Origin: an uncultured Emergencia sp. | GTDB lineage: Bacteria > Bacillota > Clostridia > Peptostreptococcales > Anaerovoracaceae | Length of the DNA: 5,179 bases | Assembly: GCA_937997955.1 (NCBI GenBank) | Contig: CALLDR010000035.1 | Span: forward strand, 1 to 5,179 | Reading direction: 5' to 3' | Shown here: positions 1-4,883 of the stretch, in pieces | Numbering within the stretch: position 1 is the first letter of the stretch | Layout of the letters: every line of letters begins with the position of its first letter | The notes under the pieces: generated by a model | Told to the model about the DNA's origin: nothing | What the model saw: only the letters and a program-made list of their open reading frames with translations | Databases searched by the model: none | Program-made: the position numbers and the translations under genes

Positions 1-148
1 CGCCTATATCATGGTCATTGATGCCGTATGGAGCGATGACATCAGCGAAGATGGCGATCAAAATCAGCGACAGCAAAATGATGAAGCCGATCATAAAGTT
101 TTTATTCTTCCAGCACTCATGGAGCGTTTCTTTCCATTTCTTGTTCAC
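1..148 (-). CDS. ABC peptide transporter permease, DppC/OppC-type (N-terminal part only)
   Basis: Only the first 49 codons are in the window; the gene runs off the left edge. The GTG start at 148 is chosen because a full anti-Shine-Dalgarno match, GGAGGTGA at 164-157, lies 8 nt upstream, and because the start follows the stop of the upstream permease by one base. The protein begins with a basic, Trp-containing cytoplasmic stretch (MNKKWKETLHECWKNKN). One hydrophobic helix follows at about residues 18-36, then a DVIAPYG segment. This arrangement is typical of the N-terminus of DppC/OppC/NikC permeases. Members of the family pair with a DppB-type permease to form the membrane channel of an ATP-driven importer for di- or oligopeptides, or nickel. 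The EAA loop that contacts the ATPase lies outside the window. The ribosome binding site sits inside the last codons of the upstream gene, so the two are probably translationally coupled. The family call rests on a short fragment plus gene order. Confidence 0.8.
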   Translation of the reverse strand, partial: MNKKWKETLHECWKNKNFMIGFIILLSLILIAIFADVIAPYGINDHDIG

Positions 149-149
149 C

Positions 150-1091
150 TTAGTTGTCACCTCCGCTCAGGGATAGTCTGATCCTCGGATCCAATACGCC
201 CATGATGATGTCGCTGAGCAGGTTGCAGATCACGGTCAGGATAGCGATGAGAAGCAGCACCGCCTGCACCACTGGGATATCCTGCACCAGGATGGAATTG
301 AGCAGCAGAAGGCCCATACCCGGCAGACCGAAGATCTTCTCAATGATGACGGCGCCGGAAATCAGCCACGGAATGGACATGAACACCAGGGTGGTGACCA
401 GGATCAGAGAGTTTCTCAGAACGTGCTTGATCATCACTGACCGTTTCGGGAGTCCCTTGGCATACGCCGTGGTCACGTATTTTTCGTTGAACACGTCCAG
501 TACCTCGCTCTTGGTGATACGAAGGGTACCTCCCATGCCGGTCAAAACGCATACCGCGATAGGCAGTATCCAGTTTTCCGGCTTGGCGTATCCGCTGATT
601 GGCAGTACGCCCAGCTGTACACTAAAGAACAGGATGAACAGCGCCGCCAGCCAGAAGGACGGCACAGCCGTAAGCAGAAGCGAGAAGTTGACCGTAAATC
701 GGTCAAACCACCCGTCTTTTTTTATCGCGCACAGCAGCCCCAATGGCAAGGCAATCACCAATTCCAGGATCAGAGACCAGACGCACAAGGTCAGGCTGTA
801 CGGTATCCTCTGTCTCATCAGGCTCCACACGCTTTCCTTGTATCTGGCTGAAGTTCCAAAATCACCATGGAGCACGTCGACGGCCCAGTTCTTGTACTGG
901 GTAAAGAAAGGCTGGTCGTAGCCCATTTCGTGGGCGATCTCAGCTTTTCTCTCCTCGGAGACCTTACGGTCTACGATCATATCTACAGGATCGCCGGGCA
1001 TCATGTACATCAGGCTGAACACCAGGAAAGATACACAGACGACCAGCAGAATGCCCTGCGCGATTCGCTTAATAACATAATTTCTGATAAT
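150..1091 (-). CDS. ABC peptide transporter permease, DppB/OppB-type (non-ATG start proposed)
   Basis: Inner-membrane permease of a peptide-type (DppBCDF/Opp/Nik-like) ABC importer. From the proposed ATT at 1091 it is 313 residues, the usual family length. The first helix is at about residues 10-31 and ends in MPGDP, a DppB hallmark. A periplasmic-type loop with DFGTS follows, then further helices. The EAA coupling loop is at about residues 204-229 (KYVTTAYAKGL...KHVLRNSL), followed by EKIFGLPGMG and the C-terminal LDPRIR, both standard for the family. The start is uncertain. The frame opens after a TAG at 1106-1104 and has no ATG, GTG or TTG until a GTG at 1022, which would delete most of helix 1. 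An AAGGGAG ribosome binding site at 1103-1097 precedes ATT (1091, 5 nt) and ATC (1088, 8 nt), and codons from there match the expected N-terminus (RNYVIKRIAQG). The gene follows the hydrolase by 47 nt and precedes the DppC-like gene by 1 nt. The substrate cannot be read from the permease. Confidence 0.9.
   Translation of the reverse strand: MIRNYVIKRIAQGILLVVCVSFLVFSLMYMMPGDPVDMIVDRKVSEERKAEIAHEMGYDQPFFTQYKNWAVDVLHGDFGTSARYKESVWSLMRQRIPYSLTLCVWSLILELVIALPLGLLCAIKKDGWFDRFTVNFSLLLTAVPSFWLAALFILFFSVQLGVLPISGYAKPENWILPIAVCVLTGMGGTLRITKSEVLDVFNEKYVTTAYAKGLPKRSVMIKHVLRNSLILVTTLVFMSIPWLISGAVIIEKIFGLPGMGLLLLNSILVQDIPVVQAVLLLIAILTVICNLLSDIIMGVLDPRIRLSLSGGDN
157..164 (-). promoter_or_regulatory. Ribosome binding site of the DppC-type gene
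   Basis: GGAGGTGA is a full eight-base complement of the 16S rRNA 3' end, 8 nt before the GTG at 148. It is embedded in the Gly-Gly-Asp codons at the 3' end of the DppB-type gene. The strength of this site compensates for the GTG start and suggests coupled translation of the two permeases. Confidence 0.8.
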
Positions 1092-1096
1092 TACAT

Positions 1097-1103
1097 CTCC
1101 CTT
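1097..1103 (-). promoter_or_regulatory. Ribosome binding site deciding the permease start
   Basis: AAGGGAG lies on the minus strand just ahead of an ATGTAA start-stop hexamer (1096-1091). It is too close to serve that ATG. It is well placed for the ATT at 1091 (5 nt) or the ATC at 1088 (8 nt), either of which keeps the first membrane helix of the DppB-like permease. This is inferred from spacing and protein homology pattern only. Confidence 0.55.
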
Positions 1104-1138
1104 CTATGGATTCCTAATCTATATAACACAAGAGCCGT

Positions 1139-2551
1139 TTATACTCTCTGATAGATTCTGTTGTAGCAACGAACCATTTTTGCCTTTCCATCTCTGAGGA
1201 AAAACTGGAAGGTGCTGATACGTTTTGACGGATCTGCTTCCGACACGGCTGCGAAGACCAGTCCGCCGCAGTAGAGCAGCAGGGTCTTGCGTCCATTGTA
1301 GTCAGCCTTCAGCTGCCCATCCTCCCAGGTCACGATGGTATGGGCCGGCATGCCTTCCTTTGACAGGAAGTCTCCGCAGAGGGCTTCCGGCACGGAGAAG
1401 CTTTCTCCGTTGGGCTCTGCCCATCTGTGGGTAATATCCAGCGGCAGACCCATGATATAGTTGTAGCAGACCCACTGGAATTCTTCCATTTCCACATCGC
1501 CCATGTTGCAGAGAACCACGGAGCTGTAGCCGCTTTCTGTGAAGCCACCGATGGATGACACTCCGTGAAGTCCGCCGGTGTGGTAACAGACTGCCTGATC
1601 CGCGATGCGGCACTTGTTCAGGCCCATACAGTAGTATGGCTGCCTGCGCAGCGGGAATTCCCGTCCTACCATCAGCTCCACCGCTTCAGCCGGGATCACC
1701 TGCCGTCCTTCCCACACGCCGCCGTCGGCCAGCATCTTGTAATACCGGCTCATATCGTCCGCTGTGGATTTGACACAGGCACAGCCGCGGAATGGCGGCA
1801 GTACCGACCAGTCGTCGTCGCAGTACAGCTGGCCAGTCTCAAAGTCCTTTTCAAAGAGGCTGGTGATGTTGCCGCCCGCCATGGCTTTTGCCTGGCTGCA
1901 GTCCTCATCCAGCACGCTGCGTTCCATGCCCAGCGGTTTGAATATCCGCTGATCCAGAAACTCTTCCAGGGTCATGCCTGCGGCCATGTCCACCACATAG
2001 GACAGCAGGGCGTACCCGTCGTTGGAATAACTCATGTATTCACCTGGCGGTCCCAGCGGCTCAAAATCGCCTTCTGCCAGGTAATCGACCAACTGATCGA
2101 CGGTCTCCATCTTATTTGGAGCAGTTTCCATCATATATCTGTGCCACGGACTGTCCTCCTCTTTGCTGTTCAGGGAGATGGACCACTCCAGCGGCGGCAG
2201 CGGCGGCAGTCCCGTTCTGTGCATTGCCACAGTCTTCAGCGTTACACATTCGTCCGGCGCGCCAGCGATGTGCAGCTTAGGGAAGTACTTTGTGATCGGA
2301 TCGTCCAGACTCAGCTTTCCTTCCGCGTGAAGGATGCAGCAGGCCAGTGCGGTCATGGATTTGCTCATGGAGGCGATGCCAAAGATCGTATCTCCGTCCA
2401 CAGGCAGGTCCCGCCCTTCATTTCTAAAGCCGAATCCCTCTTCAAAGATCACGCCCTCCGGCCCGCGGATACATACCGCCATGCCGCTGCAGCCCCTCTT
2501 CTGAAACAGCGCTTCCAGATGCTCGTGTAATGCAGTTTTATCTCTCTTCAT
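1139..2551 (-). CDS. Serine hydrolase, class C beta-lactamase / peptidase S12 fold, cytoplasmic
   Basis: A 470-residue acyl-serine hydrolase of the beta-lactamase superfamily (Pfam PF00144 type). The three active-site elements are visible: SxxK as SMSK with nucleophile Ser61 and Lys64, YxN as YSN at 175-177, and HTG at 324-326 in place of the KTG box, as is common in esterase and D-aminopeptidase members. Residues from about 385 to 470 look like a separate beta-rich C-terminal domain of the sort attached to many S12-like hydrolases. No signal peptide or membrane segment is seen, and there are 17 cysteines, which fits a reduced cytoplasmic location. It is therefore unlikely to be a secreted penicillin-binding protein or a classical beta-lactamase. 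The ATG at 2551 has AGAAGGA (2568-2562) 10 nt upstream. It is the first gene after a sigma-54 promoter and is followed by two peptide-permease genes. It may cleave an imported peptide, D-amino-acid peptide, amide or ester. The fold is clear; the substrate is unknown. Confidence 0.9.
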   Translation of the reverse strand: MKRDKTALHEHLEALFQKRGCSGMAVCIRGPEGVIFEEGFGFRNEGRDLPVDGDTIFGIASMSKSMTALACCILHAEGKLSLDDPITKYFPKLHIAGAPDECVTLKTVAMHRTGLPPLPPLEWSISLNSKEEDSPWHRYMMETAPNKMETVDQLVDYLAEGDFEPLGPPGEYMSYSNDGYALLSYVVDMAAGMTLEEFLDQRIFKPLGMERSVLDEDCSQAKAMAGGNITSLFEKDFETGQLYCDDDWSVLPPFRGCACVKSTADDMSRYYKMLADGGVWEGRQVIPAEAVELMVGREFPLRRQPYYCMGLNKCRIADQAVCYHTGGLHGVSSIGGFTESGYSSVVLCNMGDVEMEEFQWVCYNYIMGLPLDITHRWAEPNGESFSVPEALCGDFLSKEGMPAHTIVTWEDGQLKADYNGRKTLLLYCGGLVFAAVSEADPSKRISTFQFFLRDGKAKMVRCYNRIYQRV

Positions 2552-2561
2552 GCCTTAATTT

Positions 2562-2568
2562 TCCTTCT
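2562..2568 (-). promoter_or_regulatory. Ribosome binding site of the serine hydrolase
   Basis: AGAAGGA on the minus strand lies 10 nt before the ATG at 2551. It supports that start, which also gives the expected distance to the SxxK serine (residue 61) for this fold. Confidence 0.65.
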
Positions 2569-2618
2569 AGTCAAGATATCGTGAATTTCGTCAAAATTCT
2601 CACTCTATCTTTTTTACA

Positions 2619-2634
2619 TGCAAGCCACGTGCCA
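2619..2634 (-). promoter_or_regulatory. Sigma-54 (RpoN) -24/-12 promoter for the hydrolase-transporter genes
   Basis: Read on the minus strand, the sequence is TGGCACG (2634-2628), TGGC (2627-2624), TTGCA (2623-2619). This matches the established RpoN consensus TGGCACG-N4-TTGCW at every specified base. The GG (2633-2632) and GC (2621-2620) doublets are at the required one-turn spacing. The predicted transcription start is near 2608, giving a leader of about 57 nt before the hydrolase ATG at 2551. A sigma-54 activator gene lies divergently, so this is very probably its target. Confidence 0.9.
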
Positions 2635-2671
2635 AAATCAAAAACGTTGAAAATCGGCTATTTAGGTTATA

Positions 2672-2682
2672 CCCCCCCCCCC
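2672..2682. repeat. Homopolymer tract of 11 C (G on the minus strand)
   Basis: An uninterrupted run of 11 C residues lies in an otherwise AT-rich intergenic region, between the sigma-54 promoter (edge at 2634) and the -35 element of the activator promoter (2729). Such tracts are prone to slipped-strand length change. Here, a length change would alter the spacing and helical phase between the sigma-54 promoter and any activator sites further right. The exact count in the source genome may also be affected by sequencing error. Confidence 0.9.
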
Positions 2683-2686
2683 TACA

Positions 2687-2747
2687 AAAAAGCGATTCAA
2701 CTCGTTAAATCTCGTTTCCCCCAGTTTATTGTCCTTTATCGCTTTTT
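2687..2747. repeat. Perfect 10-bp inverted repeat AAAAAGCGAT / ATCGCTTTTT
   Basis: The left arm is at 2687-2696 and the right arm at 2738-2747, separated by 41 bp, with centres 51 bp apart (about five helical turns). The right arm lies in the -35/-10 spacer of the activator's own promoter. The left arm is about 80-90 bp upstream of the predicted sigma-54 transcription start. The position fits an activator binding site that also represses its own gene, but this is inference. Between the arms there is also a CTCGTT direct repeat (2701-2706 and 2711-2716) with a 10-bp period. Confidence 0.5.
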
Positions 2748-2757
2748 GTGGTATACT
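2729..2757 (+). promoter_or_regulatory. Sigma-70/SigA-type promoter of the activator gene
   Basis: The -35 element TTGTCC (2729-2734, 4 of 6 consensus bases) and the -10 element TATACT (2752-2757) are separated by 17 bp. A TGG before the -10 provides an extended -10 motif (TG at 2749-2750). The predicted start is near 2764, leaving a leader of about 59 nt before the ATG at 2823. The activator thus appears to be made by the housekeeping polymerase, while its target uses sigma-54. Confidence 0.75.
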
Positions 2758-2771
2758 AATAGCAGGCAATA

Positions 2772-2807
2772 CAGACCAAAAGATATCGCAGACCAAGAGC
2801 AGACCAA
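2772..2807 (+). repeat. Three direct copies of CAGACCAA in the activator leader
   Basis: Exact copies are at 2772-2779, 2789-2796 and 2800-2807, with starts 17 and 11 bp apart. They lie just downstream of the activator's -10 element, within its predicted 5' leader. They are also about 165-200 bp upstream of the divergent sigma-54 transcription start, a normal distance for upstream activator sequences. They may be binding sites for the activator; a chance or RNA-level role cannot be excluded. Confidence 0.55.
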
Positions 2808-2812
2808 AAAAC

Positions 2813-2816
2813 GAGG
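2813..2816 (+). promoter_or_regulatory. Ribosome binding site of the sigma-54 activator
   Basis: GAGG lies 6 nt before the ATG at 2823 and directly follows the last CAGACCAA repeat and an A-rich run. It supports the ATG as the start. Confidence 0.6.
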
Positions 2817-2822
2817 TATATC

Positions 2823-4805
2823 ATGAAACACGTAACGATCCTGTACAAAAACAATGGCAACGAAAATGCCATCGGGTTCATCAAAGCCAATCTGGAAGAG
2901 GTTTTCGGCCAGTACGTCACCTTCTCCAACTGTTACATCAATGAGCTGGAAAGCGGCGCCAAGCTGGAAGCCGACGCCATTCTGGCCCTGGACGACAGCA
3001 TCTTCCAATCATCTAACGATTTTATCGTCGACATCTCCAGGGTGATCAAGCTGAACAGAAGCCCGGACCGGACTGCCCTGAAGCAGATCTCCAAGATTCC
3101 CGCCGGCACTACAGTACTGGTCGTCAACGATTCCTACGAGACGTCCCTGGCCACCACTCAGTCCTTCTATGAGATCGGCATCGGCCACATCAATATGGTC
3201 GCCTACGACGAAAGCCTGGCCTACACCGGCCTTTACGATACCATCGAGGTCGCCATCACGCCGGCGGAGCCCCACCTGGTTCCGTCCCACATCAAGCAGG
3301 TCATAGACATCGGCTACCGGAAGGTCAGCTTTGACACCATGTTCAAGCTGATGAGGATCCTGGATCTGGATATCGCCACCATCAACCGGAACCTGTTCCG
3401 CCACATTCACTCCGTGGTGGAATCCAACACCGCATTCCACTCCAACTACATCTTCGGCTACCTGAAAAGCGAGATGCTCAGCCATATCGTCAATTCCAGC
3501 AAGATCGGCATGATCCTGGTGGACAGCTATTACGCGCCGGTCTATGTCAACGACAAGGCCTGCCGGATTCTTCAGAACGACGACAAGCTGTCCATCCGCA
3601 TCGAGGATTACATCGATCCGGCGATCCTGACCAGCTCCGATACCGCCCAGCTCCCCATCCAGATCCTGGGCGGCAGCTACTACTTTGATAAATACGCTAT
3701 CCGCCTCATGGACGAGGTGGCAGGCTACTACATCACCCTGCAGGACGAGGCTGACGTCGAGATCGCGGGCAAAGGCATGCGCCAAAAAGGCTTTGTTGCC
3801 AAGCATCAGTTCAAGGACATCATTCACGCGTCGGCCGGTATGGAGAAGGTCATCCAGACTGCAAAGCAGATCGCCCTGACGGACCACACGGTTTTGATCC
3901 GAGGCGAGAGCGGCACGGGCAAAGAGCTGATCGCCCAGTCCATACACAACGCCTCTTACCGAAACAAGTACCCCTTTGTGGCGGTCAACTGCGCGGCGCT
4001 GCCTGACAGCCTGCTGGAAAGCGAGCTGTTCGGCTATGAAGCCGGCGCTTTTACGGGCGCCCAGTCAAAAGGGAAGATCGGCCTCTTTGAGGAGGCCAAC
4101 CACGGCACCATCTTTCTGGACGAGATCGGAGATATCTCGCCGAAGCTGCAGACCCGGCTGCTCCGAACAGTTCAGGAGCGGCAGATCATGCGGATAGGCA
4201 GCGACCGGGTCATCGACGTCGACATCCGGCTGATCACCGCCACCAACAAGAATCTGGAAGCCGCCGTACGGGAAGGAGAGTTCCGGAGCGACCTGTTCTT
4301 CCGTCTGAACGTTCTCCCTATCGTCATTCCGCCGCTGCGGGACCGCCGGGACGACATCACCCTGCTGCTGCAGCACTTTCTCGGTAATGATTTCAAGAAC
4401 ATCACCAACGAGGAAAGGGACGTGCTGCTTCGCTACGACTGGCCGGGCAATATCCGGGAATTGGAGAACATCGCTACATATTATAAGACGCTCTCCGCCC
4501 TTCCGGAATACGTCTTCCAGCAAAAATCCACCAGCAACGTCTACGAGAAGAAGGCCAGCCTGCGCCCCGCTGTTTTAGAGATCATCAGCAGGAATACGGA
4601 GATCTCCCACGGCATCGGCAGAAACGCCCTGCTGCAGCAGCTGGAAAAGCAGGGTCTTCACATCAGCGACGGCAGCCTGCGCTCCCTTCTGGGCAAGCTG
4701 GAACGAGAGGGCCTCATTACCATCAGCAAGGGCCGGTACGGAACACGTATCACCGAGTTAGGCATCGCCTCACTTGGACAACCACGGCCTGATGATGAGG
4801 AATAG
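2823..4805 (+). CDS. Sigma-54-dependent transcriptional activator (sensor-PAS-AAA+-winged helix)
   Basis: A 660-residue enhancer-binding protein that uses ATP to open sigma-54 promoters. Residues 1 to about 175 form an alpha/beta N-terminal domain, presumably sensory and possibly distantly related to the PrpR N-terminal type. Residues about 220-310 resemble a PAS domain (KIGMILVDSYYAPVYVND). The AAA+ core is at about 330-560: Walker A GESGTGKE 361-368, sigma-54-contacting GAFTGA 408-413, Walker B GTIFLDEIGD 428-437, arginine-finger region FRSDLFFR 487-494, and sensor II WPGNIRELEN 540-549. All are intact, so it should be an active activator. The C-terminus (about 582-648) lacks the usual Fis helix-turn-helix. 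It resembles a winged helix: helix, GIGRNALLQQL, likely recognition helix DGSLRSLLGKLEREGL, and wing SKGRYGTRITELG. No phosphoacceptor receiver domain is apparent, so direct ligand control is likelier than a two-component system. It lies divergent to the sigma-54 promoter of the hydrolase and permease genes, its probable target. The effector is unknown. Confidence 0.95.
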   Translation: MKHVTILYKNNGNENAIGFIKANLEEVFGQYVTFSNCYINELESGAKLEADAILALDDSIFQSSNDFIVDISRVIKLNRSPDRTALKQISKIPAGTTVLVVNDSYETSLATTQSFYEIGIGHINMVAYDESLAYTGLYDTIEVAITPAEPHLVPSHIKQVIDIGYRKVSFDTMFKLMRILDLDIATINRNLFRHIHSVVESNTAFHSNYIFGYLKSEMLSHIVNSSKIGMILVDSYYAPVYVNDKACRILQNDDKLSIRIEDYIDPAILTSSDTAQLPIQILGGSYYFDKYAIRLMDEVAGYYITLQDEADVEIAGKGMRQKGFVAKHQFKDIIHASAGMEKVIQTAKQIALTDHTVLIRGESGTGKELIAQSIHNASYRNKYPFVAVNCAALPDSLLESELFGYEAGAFTGAQSKGKIGLFEEANHGTIFLDEIGDISPKLQTRLLRTVQERQIMRIGSDRVIDVDIRLITATNKNLEAAVREGEFRSDLFFRLNVLPIVIPPLRDRRDDITLLLQHFLGNDFKNITNEERDVLLRYDWPGNIRELENIATYYKTLSALPEYVFQQKSTSNVYEKKASLRPAVLEIISRNTEISHGIGRNALLQQLEKQGLHISDGSLRSLLGKLEREGLITISKGRYGTRITELGIASLGQPRPDDEE

Positions 4806-4813
4806 ATTACAGC

Positions 4814-4862
4814 AAAAGAGCATCTGCCCGGACGCTTACCCGCGTCCGGCAGATGCTCTTTT
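4814..4862. terminator. Bidirectional intrinsic terminator
   Basis: The left arm at 4814-4835 starts AAAAGAGCATCTGCC and pairs with the right arm at 4842-4862, which ends in GCTCTTTT. The loop is 6 nt (4836-4841) and there is a single bulged C on the left arm. The GC-rich upper stem and flanking A4 and T4 runs allow termination in both directions. It begins 8 bp after the activator stop and ends 21 bp before the stop of the convergent gene, so it serves both. Confidence 0.9.
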
Positions 4863-4883
4863 AAATTATGCGTGGTTTTGAAT

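Noticed and set aside
154..921. 255-codon plus-strand open frame opposite the permease
   Set aside because: Ser/Arg/Thr-rich, no membrane segments or motif, and fully covered by the DppB-type permease on the minus strand.
1116..1157. Imperfect hairpin AATCTAT ... ATAGATT with inner AGAG/CTCT around the hydrolase stop
   Set aside because: Short AU-rich arms, a long interrupted loop and no T-run make a terminator unlikely; an RNA processing role would be guesswork.
1565..2530. Long open frame (321 codons) on the plus strand opposite the serine hydrolase
   Set aside because: It is a shadow of the hydrolase on the other strand: no recognisable motif, His/Arg/Gln-rich composition, no good ribosome binding site, while the minus-strand frame has all three catalytic motifs.
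2636..2649. Possible IHF site (AATCAA followed by TTG) between the sigma-54 promoter and the candidate activator sites
   Set aside because: The spacing is one base too long for the WATCAA-N4-TTR consensus, and Clostridia generally lack IHF proper. An AT-rich bend or HU binding is possible but not supportable.
2530..2826. 98-codon plus-strand open frame across the intergenic region
   Set aside because: It runs through the sigma-54 promoter, the poly-C tract and the activator promoter, has no ribosome binding site of note and no family resemblance.
3009..3947. 312-codon open frame on the minus strand inside the activator gene
   Set aside because: Repetitive D/V/G-rich translation typical of antisense to a GC-rich gene, with the clear activator domains on the opposite strand.
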